Below, one piece after another: positions 15,806 through 23,097 of a stretch of DNA of 64,000 nt (the first letter of the stretch is position 1; every line of letters begins with the position of its first letter). The stretch is from CAVRZR01 sp964354215. Its GTDB lineage: Bacteria; Actinomycetota; Coriobacteriia; Anaerosomatales; CAVRZR01. The stretch is from positions 27,514 through 91,513 of the forward strand of contig CAYGYT010000004.1 of assembly GCA_964354215.1 (NCBI GenBank), given 5' to 3'. Both the position numbers and the translations under genes were made by a program. The notes below the pieces were generated by a model. It was not told the origin of the DNA and ran no database searches. It saw only the letters and a program-made list of their open reading frames with translations.

Positions 15806-16609
15806 GTGAAATCGACACAGTACTCCGAGAAGACGCTCGACCACTTCCGCAACCCGCGCAACGTGGGCGTGCTCGAGGGTGACGACGTCGCAGTGGGCCG
15901 GGTGGGCAACCCCGTGTGCGGCGATCTCATGGAGATGTACATCCGCGTGAAGGACGACCGCATCGAGGACATCACGTTCCAGACGTTCGGGTGCGGTTCG
16001 GCGGTCGCCACCTCGAGCATGACCACCGAGCTCGTGAAGGGCATGACCCTCGACGAGGCACTCGAGGTCACTCGCAAGGATGTCGCGGATGCGCTGGACG
16101 GCCTGCCGCCCATCAAGATGCACTGCTCCAACCTCGCCGCCGACGCGCTGCACGATGCGATTCGCAACTGGCGGGCGGGCGTGAAGCTCACGCCGCTGTC
16201 CGCCGAAGAGATCGAATCGACAGGTGTAGGCTGCGGTGCGCGCGAGGCGACGGTCGTCGAGAGCGCGGATGACTACGTCGGCCACGGCGTGTACAAGCGC
16301 GTAGACGACACGACGGCGCTGGATGGTCAGCGGGTGCTGGTGCTCGACAAGGGCGAGCGCTCGGCGAAGCTCGCACTCGAGCTCACCAAGGTGACGCCGC
16401 GCGTCGTGTTCCTCACCGAGCTCGACGGACTCGGGCTATCCGACGACGTATCGCATGACATCAAGCGCTCGGACGTCAAGGTGCTCTACCAGTCCCGCCT
16501 GCTCGCAGTGGGCGGTGAGGGCGAGGTCGAGAAGGTGCGCATCCTCGATCTGGACGAAGACGACGAGTACGAGCTCTTCGTCGACGCCGTGGTGCTGCTC
16601 GAGGCTTAG
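15806..16609 (+). CDS. iscU: IscU-type scaffold with extra C-terminal domain
   Basis: A 267-residue protein. Residues 1-~125 are an IscU/NifU-N scaffold with all three cluster Cys (Cys38, Cys63, Cys107) and Asp40 (CGD), the residue that tunes cluster release. A short Cys-containing linker (GVGCGARE) is followed by an ~110-residue C-terminal domain (VYKRVDDTTALDG to the end). This resembles the nucleotide-binding half of thioredoxin-reductase-like proteins (VLVLDKGERSAKLALEL, VKVLYQSRLLAVGGEGEVE). Canonical IscU is about 130 residues, so this is a fusion. GTG 15806 follows AAGGAGG. The upstream open frame to 15287 is an artefact. Confidence 0.88.
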   Translation: MKSTQYSEKTLDHFRNPRNVGVLEGDDVAVGRVGNPVCGDLMEMYIRVKDDRIEDITFQTFGCGSAVATSSMTTELVKGMTLDEALEVTRKDVADALDGLPPIKMHCSNLAADALHDAIRNWRAGVKLTPLSAEEIESTGVGCGAREATVVESADDYVGHGVYKRVDDTTALDGQRVLVLDKGERSAKLALELTKVTPRVVFLTELDGLGLSDDVSHDIKRSDVKVLYQSRLLAVGGEGEVEKVRILDLDEDDEYELFVDAVVLLEA

Positions 16610-16628
16610 GAGCGGAGGCGCGTCTACG

Positions 16629-16793
16629 ATGGGAGGGACCGTGGAAGGGTCAACGGCGCGGCCCGGTGGGAGTCGTCGTCGGCGCGTGCTCTGGGGTGTC
16701 GTGGTCGCGACCTGGCTGGTTGTGCTGTACTTGATGACCGTTGCCGCGTACAACGTCGGTGCGATTCTAGGGGCCGAAGGTCGCCTCTGGTGA
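16629..16793 (+). CDS. Small single-helix membrane protein
   Basis: A 54-residue ORF with a basic stretch (SRRRRV), then one hydrophobic helix (about residues 22-43: LWGVVVATWLVVLYLMTVAAY), so N-terminus inside. It starts 20 bases after iscU with a GGAG upstream and overlaps the end of the convergent minus-strand gene by 27 bases. No family recognised. The composition and the operon position suggest a real small protein, but this is not proven. Confidence 0.45.
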   Translation: MGGTVEGSTARPGGSRRRRVLWGVVVATWLVVLYLMTVAAYNVGAILGAEGRLW

Positions 16794-17807
16794 TCTCGGT
16801 GGCGTCGTCGCAGCGTCGCTCGAGTCTTCGGCGGGCGGCTTCGGCTGTCTCCACATCGGGGCGGTGAGCCGCAGCGTCGAGACGATCGGGTCGATCGCCA
16901 TGACGCGGACTCCCGTGCGCAGCCGCTCATCCCCGCGGACGAACTCGGCTATCGCCGGTCCGTGGTCGTAGTACCAGGCCACGAACGCGCGGCCAGGCGC
17001 GCACTCCATGAGCACCTCGTCGCGGAAGTCGCGCAGGGTGTCGAGCTTCGGCCCCTCGGGGGTGCCATACACGGCGGTCGCGACGAAACAGAACGAGTCA
17101 AGTGAGAACTCGCCTGAGGAGCTGCTCGAGTCTTCCTTCCAGACTACTGCCGCTTTGTCGTGCGCCTTGGTGCGGTCCCCGAGCGTCGCTTTGCCGTCCC
17201 TGCCGATGTACTTGTTCTTGGCCGCCTGCTTGTTCGTGTATGCCTGGCCCTGCCAGCCGTCCACGACGTAGGCGGTGCCGCCCCACGTGCTCGGATCGTT
17301 GGTCTTGGCGCCGTCTTTCATGCCCCACACGACGAAGTTGTGGCCTGAACTGCCCGCCGAGGAACTCACGATACGCACGTTCTCATCTACGCCGGCCTGC
17401 TTCAGGATGTAGTAGCTGAGGCAGGCGCACTCCTCGCACGCGCCGAAGCGGCTCCTCCACACCCACTGGGCGGACTTGTCGTAGTCGAAGTGGTTCCGGC
17501 GCCCGCGCGCACGGTCGAGCTGGACCTCAGGGTCGTAGTCGGTACCGTACATCCAGGGCTTCCAGTTGCGTGAGTCCTGCATCCGCTCGACGGAGTTCGC
17601 GTTGCGCACGCGCTGGTCGACGATCGAAGACAGTTCGCGAGCCACCTCCAGGCGCGTGTAGTTGCCGCTGCTGTACATGTCTTTGATGCGCTCGACGGCG
17701 TCATCGAGTGTTTCGAGCTCGGGTGTCGCCATGGCCGGTCCGGCGCACAACAGGACGCCGAGCAACACGAGGGCCGCGAGCACCCCGCCGAGACTCCTTT
17801 GGGACAT
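16767..17807 (-). CDS. Secreted transglutaminase-like protein with CFI-box domain
   Basis: A 346-residue protein. A signal peptide (about residues 1-28, ending AGPAMATPE) is followed by a transglutaminase-like cysteine-protease region (GACEECACLSYYIL with the presumed catalytic Cys, then SGHNFVVWG with His). After a Ser-rich linker comes a CFI-box domain (FCFVATAVYG, DFRDEVL, PGRAFVAWYYDHGP), a module often found near the C-terminus of surface proteins. The start is the ATG at 17807, read leftward; the longer frame to 18185 overlaps a divergent gene. It is probably anchored or exported, and its substrate is unknown. Confidence 0.75.
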   Translation of the reverse strand: MSQRSLGGVLAALVLLGVLLCAGPAMATPELETLDDAVERIKDMYSSGNYTRLEVARELSSIVDQRVRNANSVERMQDSRNWKPWMYGTDYDPEVQLDRARGRRNHFDYDKSAQWVWRSRFGACEECACLSYYILKQAGVDENVRIVSSSAGSSGHNFVVWGMKDGAKTNDPSTWGGTAYVVDGWQGQAYTNKQAAKNKYIGRDGKATLGDRTKAHDKAAVVWKEDSSSSSGEFSLDSFCFVATAVYGTPEGPKLDTLRDFRDEVLMECAPGRAFVAWYYDHGPAIAEFVRGDERLRTGVRVMAIDPIVSTLRLTAPMWRQPKPPAEDSSDAATTPPRSPEATFGP

Positions 17808-17907
17808 GTTGCCACCCCCCTGGGAAAGGGTATACCCACAATCGGGACGATGCTCAAAGGGCGGCGCGCCTCTTGGGTTGCCATACAATGAGGTGCGAGG
17901 GGGAAGC

Positions 17908-19176
17908 ATGTTCTGCACGAAGTGTGGCGCCTCCGTGAACCTCGAAGAGGGTCCGTTCTGCACGGAGTGCGGCAATCGAGTAGATGACACGGTGGGCGCC
18001 GCCACCCAAGCACCGGAGCTCGCCTGGGCACCCGAGCCGGCCCCGACACCCCTCGCCACGCCGGAGCCCCTTGCCCCACCAGAACCGGGCGTGATCCCTG
18101 CGGGTATGACGGCCGACGCCCCGCTCGAGCGACCCAAGAAGTCGCGACGATGGCCGTGGATCCTTAGCGCGGTCGTGATAACCATCGTGGTGGTGGCGTG
18201 GGCGGGACTGGCAGGATACCGGAGCGGACACGACAGCCTCGAGCGCCTGCGTCAGGCGGAGGCGGCCTCGGAGGCGCAGGCCAAGCCGGGCGCCGCCACA
18301 GCGGAAGTGGAGCCGCCCGCTCCCGCAGCTGCCGAGCCGCCCGACTCCACACCTCGCACCGCCGACACAGAGCCGCGTCGCCTATACCCGATTCAAACCG
18401 GGGGCAAGAGCGGCTTCATGGATGCGAACGGAAACGTCGTGGTTCAAGCGACATTCGACGGTACCGGTCCCTTCGCCGAAGGGCGCGGCCTCGTGACGAA
18501 CGACTTTCTGTGGGGCTTCTGCGACGAGCGGGGAGAGGTCGTCGTCGAGCCCCGGTACGAGGCAGCCTTCCCCTTCTCGGAGGGCCTTGCCGCAGTGATG
18601 GAGGGCGACAAGTGGGGGTTCGTCGACACGGCGGGGAAGGTCGTGATTCCGCTGGCGTACACGACGGCCGACACATTCGCCGAGGGTCTCGCGCCCGCGG
18701 GGAAGGGGGGCAAGACCGGCTACATCGACCGCACCGGGACGTTCAAGATCGCGCCGGCCTACTCCTTCGGCACCTCCTTCCATGACGGACTCGCGGCGGT
18801 CGGGATGTCCGGCGGGATCGGCTACATCGACACGTCGGGCAAGCTCGCCATACCGGACACCTACCAGTTCGCGGGCGATTTCGGCGATGGACTGGCCGCG
18901 GTCGTCGATGCGAATGGGGATACGGGCTGGATCGACAAGACCGGAAGCACACGCATCAAGCCGACGTTCCAGTCTGGGGGCACCTTCTCGGACGGGCTTG
19001 CCCCGGCGGCCAAGGGCAACAAGTGGGGATACATCGACAAAGCGGGAAAGTGGGTCATTCAGCCTCAGTACGACCAGTGTGAGGCCTTTGAAGGCGAACT
19101 TGCCGAGGTGCTCGTCGGCGGCAAGAGCGGCTGGATCGACCGGTCGGGACGCTATGTCTGGCGGCCAAGTCAGTAG
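17908..19176 (+). CDS. Zinc-ribbon, single-TM protein with WG repeats
   Basis: A 422-residue protein. The N-terminal zinc ribbon (CTKCGASVN...CTECGNRV, residues 3-24) is cytoplasmic. A Pro-rich linker leads to one membrane helix (about 86-105). After it comes an Ala/Pro-rich spacer and about eight WG beta-repeats of ~45 residues (for example GDKWGFVDTAGKVVIP and GNKWGYIDKAGKWVIQP). WG-repeat proteins form extracellular beta-structures of unclear function. It is transcribed divergently from the transglutaminase-like gene and shares a 100-base promoter region with it. ATG 17908 follows GGGGGAAGC. Confidence 0.85.
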   Translation: MFCTKCGASVNLEEGPFCTECGNRVDDTVGAATQAPELAWAPEPAPTPLATPEPLAPPEPGVIPAGMTADAPLERPKKSRRWPWILSAVVITIVVVAWAGLAGYRSGHDSLERLRQAEAASEAQAKPGAATAEVEPPAPAAAEPPDSTPRTADTEPRRLYPIQTGGKSGFMDANGNVVVQATFDGTGPFAEGRGLVTNDFLWGFCDERGEVVVEPRYEAAFPFSEGLAAVMEGDKWGFVDTAGKVVIPLAYTTADTFAEGLAPAGKGGKTGYIDRTGTFKIAPAYSFGTSFHDGLAAVGMSGGIGYIDTSGKLAIPDTYQFAGDFGDGLAAVVDANGDTGWIDKTGSTRIKPTFQSGGTFSDGLAPAAKGNKWGYIDKAGKWVIQPQYDQCEAFEGELAEVLVGGKSGWIDRSGRYVWRPSQ

Positions 19177-19273
19177 TAGAGCCCGAACGGCAGAACCGGC
19201 TGGAAGACCGCCGCCACGCTCCACACCGCGCACTCTGGACGCACGACTTACTACACCTACGTCCGGGCGCGAC

Positions 19274-19822
19274 CTAGAGTGCGGGTTCGTCCTCGCCAAG
19301 ACGGGTCGCCGCCACGTCCACGTTCGCCTGATGTCCGGCCTCGGAGAGCGCCGACTGCCAGTCCTTCTCGGCCAGCTCAGGCGGTACGGCCACGACGGTC
19401 GTCATCGAGAACAGGGGAGTCCCGCTCACGGGAGCCGGACTGGTCGACGTCTCCATCGATTCGATGTTGATGCCCTTCTGCGACAGGCCGTGGGCGATGT
19501 CGTGGACGATGCCCTCATGATCGGCGCCCGTCACATCGATGCGGTAGGCAAGGCAGCGCGTGCGTATCGCGCTGGGCGACTGCTCGGTCTGCGACGTGGT
19601 GAGCTTGTAGCCCTGGTCGGCAAGGTACTCGAACGCCGGCTCGAGGTTCGCGAGCTGCTCGGCGGATAGAGAGACCAGCATCAGGATCGCAAAGTCACCG
19701 CCGAGACGGGCCATCCGGCTCGTTTCGACATTGGCGCCGAGCTTGAGCAGCGCGCCTGTGACCTCTTCGACGATACCGACCCGGTCGGGTCCGGTCAGAG
19801 TGAGAATGATCGTGCTCTGCAT
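19274..19822 (-). CDS. Double-ACT-domain regulatory protein (GcvR-like)
   Basis: A 182-residue protein made of two ACT domains (about 1-85, starting STIILTLTGPDRVGIVEEV; and about 95-180, starting RIDVTGADHEGIVHDIA). This arrangement is typical of GcvR-like regulators that sense amino acids, usually glycine, through small-molecule binding at the ACT interface. There is no DNA-binding domain, so it would act through a partner. The ATG at 19822 is preferred over the longer frame (to 19930), whose extra residues do not fit an ACT protein. No glycine-cleavage genes are in the window. Confidence 0.85.
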   Translation of the reverse strand: MQSTIILTLTGPDRVGIVEEVTGALLKLGANVETSRMARLGGDFAILMLVSLSAEQLANLEPAFEYLADQGYKLTTSQTEQSPSAIRTRCLAYRIDVTGADHEGIVHDIAHGLSQKGINIESMETSTSPAPVSGTPLFSMTTVVAVPPELAEKDWQSALSEAGHQANVDVAATRLGEDEPAL

Positions 19823-19896
19823 CTGCCGAGGCCCTCTCTCGATGCGCTGCGAGGCGTTCACGCTTCGCGGCTGTGTGTCCGAGCGTGTCCTTGCGG

Positions 19897-20391
19897 CTAG
19901 GATATCGCCTTTGCGAGGTCGCCGCCCCACCTGCGCGCTCGTTCCAGCTCGCCTTCACGCATCGGCCCGTAGGTGCCCGCTACGAGGAAGCGCTCGCGTT
20001 TTGCAACGGGACGATAGCCAGCTGCTTCGAGCGTACGGTCAATCTTCCGCGTCGCGCTGCCGGGGGACCATTTGAATCGCGTCTCGAACGTGGCGAACGC
20101 GCCCTGACCCTTTGGCAGCGAGGCTAGCCACGTGCGCATCGAGGGGTGTGAGACATCCGCGGGTCGGGGCGCCTTCTTGTCGGCGCCGAGCGTCTCGTAG
20201 TTCTGCTGCCTTGGCAAAGCGAAGCCCATGAGGGGAGCACCCACGACCAGAAGGCCAGCGTCTGCCAGGGCTTCGGGCGTTGCCTCGTCCGTGCGAAGCA
20301 CGCGGGTATCGGGTCCGATCCCCTCGGCGATGGCTCTCGCAACTGCCTCGGTGTTGCCCCAGAACGATTCGTACACGACAACAGCTCTCAC
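19897..20391 (-). CDS. Flavodoxin-family protein
   Basis: A 164-residue flavodoxin-like protein. The FMN phosphate loop is YESFWGNTEAVA (residues 7-18). A second loop region is at VVGAPLMG. It starts at residue 1 with a beta strand and has no signal peptide. Such proteins carry electrons or act as flavin-dependent quinone reductases. It has no obvious operon partner, lying between the ACT gene and the repeat tract. The 13-base repeat array lies 28 bases upstream of its start, so the array could affect its promoter. Confidence 0.88.
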   Translation of the reverse strand: MRAVVVYESFWGNTEAVARAIAEGIGPDTRVLRTDEATPEALADAGLLVVGAPLMGFALPRQQNYETLGADKKAPRPADVSHPSMRTWLASLPKGQGAFATFETRFKWSPGSATRKIDRTLEAAGYRPVAKRERFLVAGTYGPMREGELERARRWGGDLAKAIS

Positions 20392-20419
20392 GGCGCACCC
20401 CTCCCGACGGTTCCGGCGG

Positions 20420-20471
20420 CCTATCCGGGTGGCCTATCCGGGCGGCCTATCCGGGCGGCCTATCCGGGCGG
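20420..20471. repeat. Tandem 13-base repeat, four units
   Basis: Four head-to-tail copies of CCTATCCGGGCGG (first copy with one T change) fill the space between the flavodoxin start and the GIY-YIG gene stop. A fifth partial unit (CCTAG) contains the stop codon of the GIY-YIG gene on the minus strand. A 13-base unit is not a multiple of three, so copy-number change would alter downstream frame or spacing. Confidence 0.9.
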
Positions 20472-20472
20472 C

Positions 20473-20808
20473 CTAGTACCCCATATCCCCATATGCGAGC
20501 TTCTCGCGCCACATCGTCTCGAGGGCTCGCAGGTCGGCAGTGGGTTCGTAGCCCGGCTCGTCGATGGGTTCGAGCACGTCAAGCACCTCGAAATCGAACG
20601 CGTCCGGTCCCATCTCGTTCCAGTCCTGTTGCAGCGCGCGGTTCGGGTGTCCGCCGCTCTCCAGCTGGAACCGCTGCCGATTGAGCATCGACGGCAGATC
20701 GCTCGTGGAGCCGACGAGCGACTTACCGTTCGTGCGGTTGTGCACGCGAAAGACACCCATCGGGCGCGGCGTCTCCTTGTACTGTCTGACCGCCTCGCGC
20801 CGATCCAC
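20473..20808 (-). CDS. GIY-YIG-family-like small protein
   Basis: A 111-residue protein similar to the short GIY-YIG nuclease-like proteins of Gram-positive bacteria (REAVRQYKETPRPMGVFRV, NGKSLVGSTSDLPSMLNR, HPNRALQQDWNEMGPDAF). The two-strand GIY...YIG motif is degenerate (GVFRV / SLVGS), so nuclease activity is doubtful. A GTG start with GGAGG 7 bases upstream is preferred to the longer frame. It ends in the 13-base repeat array. Function unknown. Confidence 0.72.
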   Translation of the reverse strand: MDRREAVRQYKETPRPMGVFRVHNRTNGKSLVGSTSDLPSMLNRQRFQLESGGHPNRALQQDWNEMGPDAFDFEVLDVLEPIDEPGYEPTADLRALETMWREKLAYGDMGY

Positions 20809-20902
20809 CGCGTGGCCTCCTGTCGACCGCGAGTCGCAACGGGCTCGGACCATCATAGTCCGGTCGAGTAGTCGGCGCGCAGCAGGCAGCTGCACGACCA
20901 CA

Positions 20903-21883
20903 CTAGACGGCGACCAGCGAGCCAACCGCCATGAGTACGAGCGCCAGCAACGCGAGAGCGAGCATCGAGGGGCTGCCCCAGCGGCCAAGCGACCACCCAG
21001 GGTCGCTCACGGCGCCGCTCCGCTGGGCCTCGCGGTACATCGGCAGCGTGATCAGTGCGACCACGATCGCGGTTGCGCCCGCCGCCAGGCGCAGCCACTC
21101 GAGGAACTGCCAGCCGCCTACCCAGAGGAGCAGGAGTGACGGCAGCGTGGCGAGCAGCCACGCGAGACGCACCGAGATGGCGGTCCGCTCCCGCAGGATG
21201 TCAGCCAGAGCGAGCGACACGGACCAGTAGCTCGTCACNNNNNNNNNNNNNNNNNNNNNNNNNNNNNNNNNNNNNNNNNNNNNNNNNNNNNNNNNNNNNN
21301 NNNNNNNNNNNNNNNNNNNNNNNNNNNNNNNNNNNNNNGTCGCGGAGCCGGAAGGCCCGAGCGGCGCTCGGAACGGAAGAGAGAGCGCCCCCACTCCGAT
21401 TGCGGCCACCAAGGCGACCAAGATGATGGCGCCGAACCGCTCAGCGACCCCGATCGCCTTGAGGCCGAAGAAGACGACGCCGGCAGAGACCACCCACACG
21501 AGGAACTCGGCGAGACGCGGAGCGATGCCAGTCAAGTCGGCGACGATCTCTCCTGCGCCCGACACGTAGGCTGCGAGGTTCGCCAGAAAAGCGACGCTCA
21601 GAAGCGCGAAAACCGTCCAGAGCAGCAGCTGGCCGATGCGCCCACGCAAGACGTAGAGCCGCATCAACTCCACGATCTGCAGGTCGCGCCCGGTACGGAA
21701 GAGGACCTCGGCGAGCATGAGGTGAACGAGCGCGCTCGCGGCCCAGGCGACGGGCAGGATGACCGCGAGCCCGATGAGCCCCACGCGTTCGGCGAGGTAG
21801 GGGACGGCCATGATCCCGGCGCCCACACCCGCGCCGACCATCAGCGAGGTTGCTTCCCATCGCGTGAGCTCGCTCTTCTGCAT
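20903..21883 (-). CDS. Amino acid permease of the APC superfamily, contains assembly gap
   Basis: A hydrophobic protein with about ten membrane helices. It opens with the signature WEATSLMVGAGVGAGIMAVPY of the APC/HAAAP amino acid transporters, probably a proton- or sodium-driven importer. The N gap at 21239-21338 removes part of the middle. Both sides are in frame as given, but the gap length is nominal. The start ATG (21883, read leftward) is preceded by AAGGAGG. No metabolic neighbour indicates the substrate. Confidence 0.82.
   Translation of the reverse strand: MQKSELTRWEATSLMVGAGVGAGIMAVPYLAERVGLIGLAVILPVAWAASALVHLMLAEVLFRTGRDLQIVELMRLYVLRGRIGQLLLWTVFALLSVAFLANLAAYVSGAGEIVADLTGIAPRLAEFLVWVVSAGVVFFGLKAIGVAERFGAIILVALVAAIGVGALSLPFRAPLGPSGSAXXXXXXXXXXXXXXXXXXXXXXXXXXXXXXXXXXVTSYWSVSLALADILRERTAISVRLAWLLATLPSLLLLWVGGWQFLEWLRLAAGATAIVVALITLPMYREAQRSGAVSDPGWSLGRWGSPSMLALALLALVLMAVGSLVAV
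21239..21338. other. Assembly gap (100 N)
   Basis: A run of exactly 100 N inside the APC permease gene. The length is nominal. Confidence 0.99.
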
Positions 21884-21977
21884 GGTCTGCCTCCTTGGTG
21901 CGCTGCCGGCGTCCGGGCAGCCAGCGTGCGACGAAGTTGGGTACGGGGCAGTGAGGGTCAGGCTCTTGTGCGATGGA

Positions 21978-23087
21978 TCAGAGCGTGGCGATCTCGATGT
22001 AGGGAATGCGAGCGTCGAGCATCTCGACAGGGTCGACGGACCAGGACAGCGCGTACAGGTCGCTCCGGTACGTGACGTGCAGCCATCGGCGCGCGACGGC
22101 GAGGAGGGGGTCGTTGTCGGCCAAGCCGAGCATCAAGAAGAGCTTGCCTAGCTCGTGCGCCCGGCGCACGCACGCCGAGAGCAGGCCGCGCATCACGACC
22201 GGGTCGTCATCTGCGACGCAGACGCAGGTGGCAAACGCGAGGGGAATCGCTTCGCCTGGCGGAGTCAGGGCCTGCGCGCCGAGAAGTCGGGCCACGAGAT
22301 CGTAGCCGGGCCGAAGGCGCCGGAGCGTGGTCCCGTACGCTTCGACGATGTCTTGCTTGAACGCGGCCTGGTCCCACGCGGCCATCACTCCGACGATAGC
22401 GCCATCGTCGCTGCGCGCGACCATCACGTCCCTCGGTGCGAGGCCACGGAGCGCCGCGCCGCCGGTGAAGTCCTCGAGCGAGTATGCCGGGAAGAACTGA
22501 CGGCGGGGTCCGTGGCTGCGGAGGAACCCGACGACCTCAGCCAGCTCCCCGGAGGATGCCGGCTGCACGTCGACACCCAGGGTGCGCGGGGGTCGATGCA
22601 GCCGCACGAGGATCGCGCAGGTCGTGAGTCCCGAGATGCGGGTGGCTTGGATGCCGGCCGGCGGTCTCGCACCCACGAGCAGCTCACGCGCGCGCGGGTT
22701 CTCGCCGGCAATGACGCCGAAGTAGAGGAGCCCCGGTGCACTCATCTCTCGAACGAGTTTCGCGCCGCGCGGGATCAGCCACCGTCCCTGGAACTCCGGG
22801 GCAACACGAATTTGGCCGATGTAGCCGAGGGACCTCTCGGCACCATTCACGAAGGCGGGGTGCTCGGCGCGACAGGCGATTCCGGCGAGCCGGCCATCCG
22901 GTCGATGCCGGGCTGTGAGCACGTCACACGGATTGCCCATGATCGAGATGCCCAAGAAGTAGTCGGGTTCCCGGGCGAACCGAACGGTGACAGCGCCCGG
23001 CATCGGGATGGAGCCGACGAGCGCTCGGATCTCGGGCTCGTCGTCGCGTGTCGCGAGGCGGATGTCGAATCCGGCATCGGCGCTCAT
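21978..23087 (-). CDS. GNAT-like N-acyltransferase, double domain
   Basis: A 369-residue protein. The N-terminal half is a GNAT-fold domain (DIRLATRDDEPEIRALVG, then GYIGQIRVAPEFQGRWL, an altered acetyl-CoA loop). The second half has another GNAT-like layout ending in KLFLMLGLADNDPLL. The usual Q/R-x-x-G-x-G/A loop is weak, so the acyl donor may not be acetyl-CoA. It starts 10 bases after the stop of a radical SAM gene, so the two are surely co-transcribed and probably work on the same substrate, which is unknown. Confidence 0.75.
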   Translation of the reverse strand: MSADAGFDIRLATRDDEPEIRALVGSIPMPGAVTVRFAREPDYFLGISIMGNPCDVLTARHRPDGRLAGIACRAEHPAFVNGAERSLGYIGQIRVAPEFQGRWLIPRGAKLVREMSAPGLLYFGVIAGENPRARELLVGARPPAGIQATRISGLTTCAILVRLHRPPRTLGVDVQPASSGELAEVVGFLRSHGPRRQFFPAYSLEDFTGGAALRGLAPRDVMVARSDDGAIVGVMAAWDQAAFKQDIVEAYGTTLRRLRPGYDLVARLLGAQALTPPGEAIPLAFATCVCVADDDPVVMRGLLSACVRRAHELGKLFLMLGLADNDPLLAVARRWLHVTYRSDLYALSWSVDPVEMLDARIPYIEIATL

Positions 23088-23097
23088 CGGGCGGTGT

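Noticed and set aside
20403..20475. CRISPR array for the tandem repeats near 20.4 kb
   Set aside because: Units are 13 bases without spacers; no cas genes are nearby.
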